This document shows positions 25,203-33,393 of a stretch of 64,000 nucleotides of DNA, in pieces. How positions within the stretch are numbered: the first letter of the stretch is position 1; every line of letters starts with the position of its first letter. A model generated the notes under the pieces. The model ran no database searches, was not told where the DNA came from, and saw only the letters and a program-made list of their open reading frames with translations. Origin of the DNA: Agromyces sp. S2-1-8 (GTDB taxonomy: Bacteria > Actinomycetota > Actinomycetes > Actinomycetales > Microbacteriaceae); assembly GCF_021129215.1 (NCBI RefSeq), contig NZ_JAJOLP010000001.1, positions 3,951,940-4,015,939 of the forward strand, given 5' to 3'. Position numbers and translations under genes: made by a program.

Positions 25203-26315
25203 TCAGGCGCCCGATCGCGAGCCGTCGCCGACGGCACCGTCGGGCGCGGCCGGCAGCCGCACGACGACCCGCAGGCCTCCGCCGGGTCGCGCCTCGATCA
25301 CGAGCGCTCCGTCGTGCGCCTGCACGATGCTCTTGACGATCGCGAGCCCCAGCCCGACGCCGGCGTGGTCGTCGCGGATGCGCTCGGTGCCGCGCTGGAA
25401 CGGCTCGGTGAGGGTCGCCACCGACTGCGGGCTCAGGTGCGGACCGGTGTTCTCGACCGTGAGCGCGACCGAGTCGGTCGCGGCGGCCGTGTCGATCCGC
25501 ACGGTGCCGCCCTCGGGGACGTTGTGGACGATCCCGTTGTGCACGAGGTTCGTCGTCAGCTGCAAGAGGAGCGCCGGCGACCCGAGCGTCGGTGCGACGT
25601 CGCCCGCGGCCTCGATGCCGACGCCGCGCGCCTCGGCGATCGGGAGGAGCGTCTCGACGGCCTCCTCGGCGAGCAGCGACAGGTCGACCCGCTCGCGGCT
25701 GAACGAGCGGCGGTCGGCGCGGGTGAGCAGCAGCAGCGCCTCGGTGAGGTCGATCGCGCGGGCGTTCACGATGCGGAGGCGTTCGAGCAGCACGTCTCGG
25801 TCGGCCGCCGGATCGTCGGCGACGTCGAGCAGGGTCTGCGTGATCGCGAGCGGCGTGCGCAGCTCGTGCGAGGCGTTCGCGGCGAAGCGCTGCTGCTCGG
25901 CGACGTGCGCCTCGAGCCGGGCGAGCATGTCGTCGAAGCTGTCGGCGAGCTCGCGGAACTCGTCGCGGCGGCCCTCCATCTCGATGCGGTGGCCGAGCGC
26001 CCCGGTCGCGGTCTTGCGGGTCGCCCTCGTGATGCGCGTCAGCGGCGCGAGCATGCGGCCGGCGAGCACCCAGCCGCCGAGCAGCCCGAACACGAGCAGG
26101 AAGAGCAGTGCCCAGCTGACCGCGGGTGCGAACGCGCGCACGAGGTCGTCGCGACCCGGCATGAACCCCTCGCGCGTCGCGACCGCGTCGGCGGGCACGT
26201 ACCGCAGCAGGTAGGCCCACACCACCGCGAGCAGCAGGGCACCGGCGACCATGAGGAAGCCCGCGTAGCTGAGGGCGAGCTTGAGCCGGACGCTCATGCC
26301 CGGTGCGCGCGTCAC
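25203..26315 (-). CDS. HAMP-domain sensor histidine kinase
   Basis: A 370-residue sensor kinase. Two membrane segments (LKLALSYAGFLMVAGALLLAVVW and ALLFLLVFGLLGGWVLAG) flank a short external loop, followed by a HAMP region, the HisKA box (NASHELRTPLA) and a HATPase domain (NLVHNGIVHN N-box, GVGLGLAIVKSIV G-box). The GTG start at 26315 overlaps the stop of the response regulator gene (GTGA) with GGAG 8 nt before it; ATG 26297 is an alternative. The pair resembles VanRS/CseBC-type systems, and a VanY-like gene is divergent from the regulator. Confidence 0.9.
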   Translation of the reverse strand: MTRAPGMSVRLKLALSYAGFLMVAGALLLAVVWAYLLRYVPADAVATREGFMPGRDDLVRAFAPAVSWALLFLLVFGLLGGWVLAGRMLAPLTRITRATRKTATGALGHRIEMEGRRDEFRELADSFDDMLARLEAHVAEQQRFAANASHELRTPLAITQTLLDVADDPAADRDVLLERLRIVNARAIDLTEALLLLTRADRRSFSRERVDLSLLAEEAVETLLPIAEARGVGIEAAGDVAPTLGSPALLLQLTTNLVHNGIVHNVPEGGTVRIDTAAATDSVALTVENTGPHLSPQSVATLTEPFQRGTERIRDDHAGVGLGLAIVKSIVQAHDGALVIEARPGGGLRVVVRLPAAPDGAVGDGSRSGA

Positions 26316-27022
26316 GATCGCCGCTCCCCCGCCCCGGTCCCGCCGGTATCGTCCGCACCGCCGCCGACGTCGATGCGGTAGCCGACGCCCGGCACCGTCG
26401 CGATGACCCACGGTTCGCCGAGCCGCTTGCGCAGCGCCGAGACGGTGATGCGCACGGCGTTCGTGAAGGGGTCGGCGTTCTCGTCCCACGCCCGCTCGAG
26501 CAGCGCCTCGGCACTGACGACGCCGCCCTCCGCGGCGACGAGCACCTCGAGCACCGCGAACTGCTTCCTCGTGAGTGCCACGTACCGTCCGTCGCGGTAG
26601 ACCTCCCGGCGGAAGGGGTCGACGCGCAGGCCGGCGATCTCGCGCACCGGCGGCCTGGCGTGCGCGCGCCGCCGGTCGAGCGCCCGCAGCCTGAGCACGA
26701 GCTCCTTCAGCTCGAAGGGCTTCGTGAGGTAGTCGTCGGCGCCGAGCTCGAAGCCGGTGGCCTTGTCGTCGATGCGGTCGGCCGCGGTGAGCATCAGGAT
26801 CGGCATGCCGCTGCCCGAGGCGACGATGCTCCGGGCGATCTCATCGCCCGAGGGCCCCGGAACGTCGCGGTCGAGCACGGCGATGTCGTAGGCGTTGACG
26901 CTCAGCAGCTCGAGCGCGGTGTCGCCGTCGCCCGCGAGGTCGGCGGCGATCGCCTCGCGGCGGAGCCCGTCGCGGATGGCCTCGGCCATGAAGGGCTCAT
27001 CTTCGACGACCAGTACCCGCAT
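26312..27022 (-). CDS. OmpR-family response regulator
   Basis: A 236-residue regulator. The receiver domain has the acidic pair in VVEDEP, phospho-acceptor Asp51 in DIAVLDRDVPG and Lys in LTKPF. The C-terminal winged helix is ALTRKQFAVLEVLVAAEGGVVSAEALLERAWDENADPFTNAVRITVSALRKRLG. It is co-transcribed with the histidine kinase gene, which starts inside its stop codon. It is divergent from the D,D-carboxypeptidase gene, a likely target, as in glycopeptide or cell-wall stress modules. Confidence 0.92.
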   Translation of the reverse strand: MRVLVVEDEPFMAEAIRDGLRREAIAADLAGDGDTALELLSVNAYDIAVLDRDVPGPSGDEIARSIVASGSGMPILMLTAADRIDDKATGFELGADDYLTKPFELKELVLRLRALDRRRAHARPPVREIAGLRVDPFRREVYRDGRYVALTRKQFAVLEVLVAAEGGVVSAEALLERAWDENADPFTNAVRITVSALRKRLGEPWVIATVPGVGYRIDVGGGADDTGGTGAGERRS

Positions 27023-27108
27023 GCCCCCATGCTAGGAGCGAGCGCATATCGCCGGCGTATCGGATTCCGCAGACGCTCTCGCAACACCGCGCCGCCTTGA
27101 CTGGCCGC

Positions 27109-27756
27109 ATGCACTCCCAGCGATCAGCTTCAGCGCGTCGGCGCCGCGTCCGGCGGGCCCGACGTGCCTTCGCGGCGCTCGTCGTCGCCCTCGCAGTCGT
27201 CGCCGCCGCAATGGCCGGCAGCCTCGTCATGCAGTCGATCTCCTCATCGGCCCAGCCCGTCGGCGGCGGGCACGACGCGGCATCCACGGGCGACGGCGGC
27301 GACGCGACGGGCGAAGCCGCCGGCGACCTCCCCGACGGCGCCACGCCCTTCGACGAGTACCCGGCGATCACCCGCCTCGACCCGGCGCTCCTCGACGCCC
27401 TGCGCCGGGCCGCGACGGATGCCGCGGCCGAGGGCATCGAGTTCCGCGTCAACAGCGGCTGGCGCTCACCGGCGCATCAGAACCGCCTGCTCGACGAGGC
27501 CGTCGCCGAGTACGGCTCGGAGACCGAGGCGGCGCGCTGGGTCGCGCCGCCCGAGAAGTCCGCCCACGTGTCGGGCGACGCCGTCGACCTCGGCGACTAC
27601 GACGCCGTCGACTGGCTCGCCGAGCGCGGGGAGGCCTACGGACTGTGCCAGGTGTACGACAACGAGGCCTGGCATTTCGAGCTGTTCGCCGATGCGCCGG
27701 ACGTCGGCTGCCCCGGCAAGTACTTCGACCCGACCGAGGATCCGCGCATGCAGTGA
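27109..27756 (+). CDS. M15-family D-alanyl-D-alanine carboxypeptidase (VanY-like)
   Basis: A 215-residue membrane-anchored or exported peptidase. A hydrophobic segment (FAALVVALAVVAAAMAGSLV, residues 21-40) is followed by a Gly/Asp-rich linker, then the VanY fold. Zinc ligands are His153 and Asp160 in SAHVSGDAVDLG and His189 in EAWHFEL; Glu186 is the catalytic base. SGWRSPAHQ is the usual upstream motif. It trims terminal D-Ala from peptidoglycan stem peptides. A TTG at 27097 could also serve as start. The divergent VanRS-like pair probably controls it. Confidence 0.88.
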   Translation: MHSQRSASARRRRVRRARRAFAALVVALAVVAAAMAGSLVMQSISSSAQPVGGGHDAASTGDGGDATGEAAGDLPDGATPFDEYPAITRLDPALLDALRRAATDAAAEGIEFRVNSGWRSPAHQNRLLDEAVAEYGSETEAARWVAPPEKSAHVSGDAVDLGDYDAVDWLAERGEAYGLCQVYDNEAWHFELFADAPDVGCPGKYFDPTEDPRMQ

Positions 27757-27921
27757 GCGCGAGGCTGGGCATCCCCTGCGACCGGGTCGAGAAGAATCAT
27801 CCGTTGTTATATCTTTGACGACGAGCGTCTGCACCGCGGCATGCGCCCAGCCTTCGACAGGCCAGGACCCTCCGACAAGCTCAGGGAACATCCCGCGGTG
27901 CACCCGAGAAGGAGAAACCCC

Positions 27922-29286
27922 ATGCCCTATGCCGTGACCAATCCCGCCACCGGCGAGGTCGTCAAGAGCTTCGACACCATCACCGACGACGGTCTGCAGG
28001 CCGCGATCGCCTCGGCCGCCGAGGCGCACCGCACCTGGTCGAAGAACTCGACGGTCGCCGAGCGCGCCGCCCTCATCCGCCGCGTCGCCGAACTGCACAA
28101 CGAGCGCGCGCAGGAGCTCGCCGAGATCATCGTCCGCGAGATGGGCAAGCCCATCGAGCAGGCCGTCGGCGAGGTCGAGTTCGCCGCCGCGATCTACGAG
28201 TACTACGCCGACAACGCCGAGTCGCTGCTCGCCGACGAGAAGATCGACCTGCTCGCGGGCGAGGGCTCGGCCCTCATCCGCCGCTCGTCGCTCGGCGTGC
28301 TGCTCGGCATCATGCCGTGGAACTTCCCGTACTACCAGGTCGCCCGGTTCGCCGGCCCGAACCTCATCATCGGCAACACGATCCTGCTGAAGCACGCCGA
28401 GCAGTGCCCCGAGTCGGCCGCCGCGATGGAGCAGATCTTCCTCGACGCCGGCTTCCCCGAGGGCGCCTACGTCAACATCTACGCGTCGCACGCGCAGATC
28501 GAGACCGTCATCGCCGACCCGCGCGTGCAGGGCGTCTCGCTCACCGGCTCCGAGCGCGCCGGTGCGATCGTCGCCGAGATCGCCGGTCGCCACCTCAAGA
28601 AGGTCGTGCTCGAGCTCGGTGGTTCCGACCCCTTCATCCTGCTCTCGACCGACGACCTCGACGCGACCGTCGACGCCGCCGTGCTCGCCCGCGTCGACAA
28701 CAACGGCCAGGCCTGCAACGCGGCCAAGCGCTTCATCGTCGTGGAGGACCTCTACGAGCCGTTCCTCGAGAAGTTCACCGCCAAGATGAACGAGGTCGAG
28801 GAGGGCGACCCCTCGAAGGAGGGCACCGCCCTCGGCCCGCTCTCGTCGGCCAAGGCCGCCGAGGGGCTCGCCGAGCAGGTCTCGCGCGCCGTCGCTCAGG
28901 GTGCGACCCTGCACTCGGGCGGCACCAAGAACGGCAACTACTACTCGGCGACGATCCTCACCGACGTCAAGCCGGGCTCCGACGCCTTCCACGAGGAGTT
29001 CTTCGGCCCGGTCGCGCAGGTCTTCAAGGTCGCCGACGAGAACGCCGCCGTCGAGCTCGCGAACAACACCCCGTTCGGCCTCGGCTCGTACGTGTTCACG
29101 ACCGACCAGGACCAGGCGCTCCGCGTCGCCGACAAGATCGAAGCCGGCATGGTCTTCGTCAACCTCGTCGCGGCCGACGGCGCCGAGCTCCCCTTCGGCG
29201 GCGTGAAGCGCTCGGGTTCGGGCCGCGAGCTCGGCCGCTTCGGCGCCGACGAGTTCGTCAACAAGAAGATGATCCGCATCGGCTGA
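27922..29286 (+). CDS. gabD: succinate-semialdehyde dehydrogenase, second copy
   Basis: A 454-residue SSADH-class aldehyde dehydrogenase. Cys265 is in NGQACNAAKRF and Glu231 in VLELGGSDPF; the MPWNFPYYQVARFAGPN region matches the copy at 5355. AGGAG is spaced 7 nt before the ATG. The 165-bp upstream gap contains an A/T-rich TTATATCTTTGAC stretch, likely the promoter. It ends at a perfect 15-bp hairpin. With the APC permease 1.5 kb downstream it may serve GABA or another omega-amino acid. Two copies in one window suggest separate induction. Confidence 0.9.
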   Translation: MPYAVTNPATGEVVKSFDTITDDGLQAAIASAAEAHRTWSKNSTVAERAALIRRVAELHNERAQELAEIIVREMGKPIEQAVGEVEFAAAIYEYYADNAESLLADEKIDLLAGEGSALIRRSSLGVLLGIMPWNFPYYQVARFAGPNLIIGNTILLKHAEQCPESAAAMEQIFLDAGFPEGAYVNIYASHAQIETVIADPRVQGVSLTGSERAGAIVAEIAGRHLKKVVLELGGSDPFILLSTDDLDATVDAAVLARVDNNGQACNAAKRFIVVEDLYEPFLEKFTAKMNEVEEGDPSKEGTALGPLSSAKAAEGLAEQVSRAVAQGATLHSGGTKNGNYYSATILTDVKPGSDAFHEEFFGPVAQVFKVADENAAVELANNTPFGLGSYVFTTDQDQALRVADKIEAGMVFVNLVAADGAELPFGGVKRSGSGRELGRFGADEFVNKKMIRIG

Positions 29287-29307
29287 TCACCCGATTCGCA
29301 TGAAATC

Positions 29308-29342
29308 CGGATGCCTCGGGGCCACGTGCCCCGAGGCATCCG
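29308..29342. terminator. 15-bp stem terminator built from GGATGCCTC
   Basis: A perfect inverted repeat (29308-29322 and 29328-29342, 5-nt loop CACGT) just after the SSADH stop. Its outer stem is the genome-wide 9-mer GGATGCCTC and its complement. Confidence 0.85.
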
Positions 29343-29425
29343 TCGTCTCCCGCCCGGGTGTCGCTAGGATGCCGAACGGCGGTCGCCTTTCGCGTCGCCG
29401 CAACGCTGCACGAACTGGGGGAACT

Positions 29426-30217
29426 GTGAGCATCGACGGCCTGGTCAACTTCCGCGACACGGGCGGCATGCCGCTGCAGGGCGGCGGCACGACGCGAAGC
29501 GGCGTGCTCTTCCGCTCCGCCGCACTCTCCGCGCTGAGCGCGCAGGGGCTCGACGAGCTCGCGGCGACGCAGGTCGGCGTGATCGTCGACTTCCGCACGC
29601 CCGCCGAGCGCGAGTCAGCACCCGACCTCGTGCCCGACTCGCGCCCGTTCTCGGTCGTCGACCTCTCGATCCTCGAGGGCGCCGTCGCCGATTCGATGCA
29701 GCAGCTCATGAAGGGCGGGGCCCCGTCGGCCGCCGAGACGACGGCCGCCATTCCGTCGCTCGGCGACCTGTACGTCGGCATGCTGCAGCACGGCGGCGCG
29801 GCGTTCGCGCGCGTCGCCCGGCTCATCGCGGCGTCGAACGACGCCGCACCCACGGGCGTGCTCGTGCACTGCACCGCCGGCAAGGACCGCACCGGCGTCG
29901 CGACGGCGCTCATGCTCGACGCCGTCGGGGTGGAGCGCGACGCGGTCGTCGCCGACTACGCGGCATCGCAGGCCAACCTGTCGGGCGCGTGGGCCGACGG
30001 CATGCTGCACATGGTGGCCTCGTTCGGCATTCCGCTGACCCCCGAGCTCGAGACGCTCGTCACCGGCACCCCGCCCGAGGCCATCGAGGCCGCCCTCGGC
30101 TGGATCGACCGCGAGCACGGCGGCGCAGCCGGATATCTCGGCGCCGCGGGCCTCGCCGACGACGAACTCGGCGCGCTGCGCGCCCGCCTCACCGCGGAGG
30201 TCGCCGAGGCCGCGTAG
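29426..30217 (+). CDS. tyrosine-protein phosphatase (DSP/IphP type)
   Basis: A 263-residue phosphatase. The catalytic P-loop is HCTAGKDRTG with nucleophile Cys149 and Arg155. The opening NFRDTGGMPLQGGGTTRSGVLFRSAALSALSAQGLDELAA and VIVDFRTPAERE are the standard IphP/YopH-like motifs. It probably dephosphorylates Tyr residues or phosphoinositides; the target is unknown. I start at GTG 29426 (VSIDGLVNFRD) since GGGG lies 5 nt before it and the conserved domain begins there; longer in-frame readings have no family match. Confidence 0.88.
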   Translation: MSIDGLVNFRDTGGMPLQGGGTTRSGVLFRSAALSALSAQGLDELAATQVGVIVDFRTPAERESAPDLVPDSRPFSVVDLSILEGAVADSMQQLMKGGAPSAAETTAAIPSLGDLYVGMLQHGGAAFARVARLIAASNDAAPTGVLVHCTAGKDRTGVATALMLDAVGVERDAVVADYAASQANLSGAWADGMLHMVASFGIPLTPELETLVTGTPPEAIEAALGWIDREHGGAAGYLGAAGLADDELGALRARLTAEVAEAA

Positions 30218-30253
30218 ACGAGGTCGACCGACCCCGCAGAGACGGGGTCGACC

Positions 30254-30287
30254 GACGGATGCCCGGGCGAGCGCCCGGGCATCCGTC
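30254..30287. terminator. 15-bp stem bidirectional terminator
   Basis: GACGGATGCCCGGGC (30254-30268) pairs exactly with 30273-30287 over a 4-nt loop. It lies between the convergent phosphatase and DUF1801 genes, so it can end both transcripts. Confidence 0.85.
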
Positions 30288-30290
30288 GTC

Positions 30291-30662
30291 TCAGCGCCGC
30301 TTCTTGTCGAGCTGCGCGTCGATCTGCGCGATGCGCTCGCCCAGGATCCGGCGCAGCAGGTCGTCGGGCACGGGATGCTGCGCCGTGAACTGGAGCGCAC
30401 CCGGCGACCAGTTCAGTCCGGCGGCGTCGAGTTCGGTCGCGAGGCCCGGCAGGATCTGCCCGCTGAACGGGTAGAGGCCCAGGTGCTTCTTGGCCTCGAG
30501 CGCCGCGACGAGCGCCTTGCCGCGGTGCAGCAGGGCCGGCATGCCGTAGCTCTCACCCTCGGTCGCGTCGGGCGAGAGCCCACGCGCGACGGCGATCACG
30601 TGCTCGAGCGCGACGCGGTTCTCACCGTCGATCGCGGCCAGGTAGTCGGTGACGGTTCCCAT
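30291..30662 (-). CDS. DUF1801/YdhG-like small protein
   Basis: A 123-residue protein of the iron-chaperone-like DUF1801 fold. It shows VTDYLAAIDGENRVALEHVIAVARGLSPDATEGESYGMPALLHRGKALVAALEAKKHLGLYPFSG, the typical pattern in which a short strand precedes YGMPA and an aromatic K..GLYPF. Members are used as frataxin-like or unassigned proteins; function is not established. I start at ATG 30662 (MGTVTDYL), with AGGA 7 nt upstream. Convergent with the phosphatase gene, divergent from the APC permease. Confidence 0.8.
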   Translation of the reverse strand: MGTVTDYLAAIDGENRVALEHVIAVARGLSPDATEGESYGMPALLHRGKALVAALEAKKHLGLYPFSGQILPGLATELDAAGLNWSPGALQFTAQHPVPDDLLRRILGERIAQIDAQLDKKRR

Positions 30663-30702
30663 GTCGGCATCCTGCCACGGCGCCCCGGCGGAGGCATCCC
30701 GA

Positions 30703-30730
30703 TTAATCATCTAGTGCTATAGCTTTACTG
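30703..30730. promoter_or_regulatory. A/T-rich island with GCTATAGC palindrome upstream of the permease
   Basis: The stretch around 30703-30730 is strikingly A/T-rich and holds GCTATAGC (30716-30723) then TTTACT. The upstream region of the SSADH gene at 27922 has a similar TATATCTTTGAC, and the GntR dyad at 23544 contains CTATAG. A shared regulator is possible but unproven. Confidence 0.35.
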
Positions 30731-30810
30731 CCGCAGGTATGGCTAAGCTGTCCCGGTACCGTGCGCCCGAGGGGGGCGGGCGCGAGATCAGCGTCGATCG
30801 AAAGGGCGAC

Positions 30811-32340
30811 ATGTCGCAAGAAACCACCCCGCCGAACCACCTCGGCGACGACGAGCACCTCGGGGTCCTCGGCTACGAGGGCTCCTTCAACCGCTCGATG
30901 AGCCTCTGGGCGAACTTCGCGCTCGGCTTCACCTATCTCTCTCCCCTCGTGGGCGTGTACTCGCTGTTCGCGCTCGCCCTCTCGGTCGGCGGTCCGCCCT
31001 CGATCTGGTGGATCGTCATCGTCGGCGCCGGGCAGCTGCTCGTGTCGCTCGTGTTCGGCGAGGTCGTCTCGCAGTACCCGATCCACGGCGGCATCTACCC
31101 GTGGGCCCGGCGGCTCTGGGGTCGTCGCTACGCCTGGATGGCCGCATGGGTCTACATCTGGGCCATGATCGTCACGATCACCGCGGTGTCGGAGTACGGC
31201 TCGGGCTTCCTCGCGAGCCTGCTCGGCATCGAGATCACGCCGATGTCGACGCTGCTGCTCACGCTCGGCCTGCTCGTGCTCGCCCTGGTCTTCAACTTCT
31301 CGGGCACGAAGACCCTCGCCCGGGTCGCGCAGATCGGCCTCGCCGCCGAGCTCGTCGGCGTCATCGGCGTGGGCCTGTACCTCCTGATCTTCCAGCGCAA
31401 GCAGGAGTTCAGCGTGTTCTTCGACACGATGGGCGTCGAGGGCGACGGCAGCTACGCGGCGGCGTTCCTCGGCGCCGCGCTCGCGGGCCTCTTCCTCTTC
31501 TACGGATTCGAGGCCTGCGGCGATGTCGCCGAAGAGGTCGCGAACCCGGCCCGCCGCATCCCCAAGGCGATGATCATGACGATCCTCGTCGGCGGCGTCT
31601 CGGCGCTCTTCTCCTTCGGCGGTTACGTGCTCGCCGCGCCCGACCTCGCGTCGATCGTCGCCGGCGACGACATGGACCCGATCCCGGGCATCCTCGAGGC
31701 GACCCTCGGCCCCGTCGGTGCGAAGGTCTTCCTCGTGGTCGCGGTCACCGCGTTCATCAGCTGCGTGCTGAGCCTGCAGGCCGCCGCGAGCCGTCTGCTC
31801 TACTCGTTCGCCCGTGACGGCATGATCCCGGGCCACCGCTGGCTCTCGAAGGTCTCGCCCCGCAGCAAGGTGCCGACGAACGCCCTCATCGTCGCGTGCA
31901 CGATCCCGGTCATCCTCGCGGTGCTCATCTACTTCGAGGCGACACTGCTCACCGCCGTGACCTCGTTCGCGGTGCTCGGCATCTACGTCGCGTTCCAGAT
32001 GGTCGTGCTCGCGGCCCTGCGCCAGCGACTCAAGGGGTGGAAGCCGGCCGGCCCGTTCTCGCTCGGCGGACTCGGCCTGATCGTGAACATCGTCGCCCTC
32101 GCCTACGGTGTCTTCGCGATGATCCTGCTCGCGATGCCGGGAACGAGCGGCACGTTCTTCACCGACTGGATCGTGCTCATCGGCCTCGGCGTCGTCGTCG
32201 TGAGCGGCCTGCTGTATCTCTTCATCGCCCGCCCCGACCGCAAGTCCGACGCCCCGGCGGGCGATGCGATCGCGGTCGCCGACGAGATCCGCGCCCGCAC
32301 CGGCGCCGTCGCCGCGGTGAACGCCCCGACGGCGGGCTGA
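30811..32340 (+). CDS. APC-family amino acid/amine permease
   Basis: A 509-residue transporter with about 12 membrane helices. The first unwound helix motif FNRSMSLWANFALGFTYLSPLVGVYSLF and the later FYGFEACGDVAEEVANPARRIPKAM (helix 6 to loop) identify the APC superfamily, eukaryotic-like amino acid/GABA/choline permease branch. It probably imports an amino acid or polyamine for the neighbouring catabolic genes. I start at ATG 30811 (MSQETTPPNHL), with AAAGGG 4 nt upstream. A polar C-terminal tail of about 40 residues follows the last helix. Confidence 0.9.
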   Translation: MSQETTPPNHLGDDEHLGVLGYEGSFNRSMSLWANFALGFTYLSPLVGVYSLFALALSVGGPPSIWWIVIVGAGQLLVSLVFGEVVSQYPIHGGIYPWARRLWGRRYAWMAAWVYIWAMIVTITAVSEYGSGFLASLLGIEITPMSTLLLTLGLLVLALVFNFSGTKTLARVAQIGLAAELVGVIGVGLYLLIFQRKQEFSVFFDTMGVEGDGSYAAAFLGAALAGLFLFYGFEACGDVAEEVANPARRIPKAMIMTILVGGVSALFSFGGYVLAAPDLASIVAGDDMDPIPGILEATLGPVGAKVFLVVAVTAFISCVLSLQAAASRLLYSFARDGMIPGHRWLSKVSPRSKVPTNALIVACTIPVILAVLIYFEATLLTAVTSFAVLGIYVAFQMVVLAALRQRLKGWKPAGPFSLGGLGLIVNIVALAYGVFAMILLAMPGTSGTFFTDWIVLIGLGVVVVSGLLYLFIARPDRKSDAPAGDAIAVADEIRARTGAVAAVNAPTAG

Positions 32341-32356
32341 CCTCCGCCCGCTCCTC

Positions 32357-32429
32357 CACTCCGGGGGTGCATCTCCGCCGTGCCCAGGCCGTTCGAGGGC
32401 TCGAATCAGCGGGAAGCACCCCCGGAGTG
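32357..32429. repeat. 73-bp element with perfect 14-bp inverted ends
   Basis: CACTCCGGGGGTGC at 32357-32370 is exactly inverted at 32416-32429, around 45 bp. Inside, CCGC next to the left arm can pair with GCGG next to the right arm. It lies between the permease stop and the acylphosphatase start. The loop is long for a terminator. Compare 14522-14601 and 58235-58309. Confidence 0.55.
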
Positions 32430-32460
32430 CGTTCGCTCACCGCGCGTGTATGGTGAGCGG

Positions 32461-32733
32461 GTGATCCGTCGGCACGTCATCGTGAGCGGCGCCGTGCAGG
32501 GCGTCGGCTACCGCTACCTCGCACGCAAGCACGCCGAGCGCCTCGCGATCACCGGCTGGGTCCGCAACCTGCCCGACGGCACCGTCGAGGCCGAGGTGCA
32601 GGGGCCGTCGCGCGCGGTCCGCGAGATGATCCGGCGGCTCGAGCAGGGCCCGCCCGGCTCGCAGGTGACCGGCGTCGCGGTCGACGAACTCGAGCCCCGC
32701 GACGACGACGATGGCTTCCTCATCGTGCGGTGA
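32461..32733 (+). CDS. acyP: acylphosphatase
   Basis: A 90-residue enzyme that hydrolyses acyl phosphates. The two family motifs are intact: VQGVGYRYLARKHA with the phosphate-binding Arg18, and GWVRNLPDGTVEAEVQGP with catalytic Asn36. Length is standard. The GTG at 32461 is used because an ATG at 32450 is out of frame; GGTGAG precedes it. It stands alone, between the APC permease and the SPW gene. Confidence 0.93.
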   Translation: MIRRHVIVSGAVQGVGYRYLARKHAERLAITGWVRNLPDGTVEAEVQGPSRAVREMIRRLEQGPPGSQVTGVAVDELEPRDDDDGFLIVR

Positions 32734-32853
32734 CCCACGATCGAGCGGGCCGAGCCCGCTCGTCGAGGGCCCGACGCCGAGCCGGGGTGTCCTGCTCGCG
32801 GCCGGCGCCGCGCACGAGGCATCCCGGGGCGTCTCGACGCCGCTCGAGACATA

Positions 32854-32882
32854 TTGACCGGACGATCGGTCGGGAATACCGT
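32854..32882 (+). promoter_or_regulatory. sigma70-type promoter with GACCG/CGGTC dyad
   Basis: TTGACC (32854-32859), a 17-nt spacer and TACCGT (32877-32882) form a good promoter for the SPW gene. Inside it GACCG (32856-32860) and CGGTC (32867-32871) make a dyad of the TetR-operator kind overlapping the -35 box. Confidence 0.55.
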
Positions 32883-32931
32883 TGAATCGACCCCCTGATC
32901 GGGAGCCACCACCTTGAGGAGGCTGGTTTCT

Positions 32932-33291
32932 ATGAAGAAGTGGACTCGCTGGGAGGACTGGGTCGCGATCGCCGCGGGTGCAGCCGCGATGATCTCGACG
33001 CTGTTCGTTCCCCCGATGGGCGCCTCGGTCGCCCTGATGCTCGTGCTGGGCGCCCTGCTGGTCGTCTCCGGAGTCGTGAACCTCGCCGCACCCGGCCTCG
33101 TCGCGATGGAGTACATCCAGGCTGCACTCGGCGCGCTGCTCCTCATCTCGCCGTGGATGGGCGGCTACGCCGACCCCATGACGTTCGGGGCCGCCTGGAT
33201 GTCGTGGATCTGCGGTGCGGTCGCGCTCGTCGCCGCCGTGCTCGCCATCCGGCCCAGCATGCAGGCGCACCACGACGCGCTCCCGCACTGA
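32932..33291 (+). CDS. SPW-repeat membrane protein
   Basis: A 119-residue membrane protein with four hydrophobic segments and two SPW-type motifs: the first near WVAIAAGAAAMISTLFVPP, and ALGALLLISPWMGGYADPMTFGAAWMSWICGAVALVAAVLA with the actual S-P-W. The family function is not known. I start at ATG 32932 with AGGAGG 10 nt upstream. It has its own promoter at 32854-32882, and a strong hairpin follows it. Confidence 0.85.
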   Translation: MKKWTRWEDWVAIAAGAAAMISTLFVPPMGASVALMLVLGALLVVSGVVNLAAPGLVAMEYIQAALGALLLISPWMGGYADPMTFGAAWMSWICGAVALVAAVLAIRPSMQAHHDALPH

Positions 33292-33315
33292 CCCGACCGC
33301 TCCCGAGAGGGAACG

Positions 33316-33351
33316 ACGAAGGCCCCGCCGGCGAACCGGCGGGGCCTTCGT
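33316..33351. terminator. 16-bp stem bidirectional terminator
   Basis: ACGAAGGCCCCGCCGG (33316-33331) pairs perfectly with 33336-33351 over a CGAA loop. It separates the SPW gene from the convergent end of the ribosomal operon. Confidence 0.93.
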
Positions 33352-33393
33352 GGATCTCGAGACGCGCCGTGCGCTCCTCGATCACCGAGTGGG

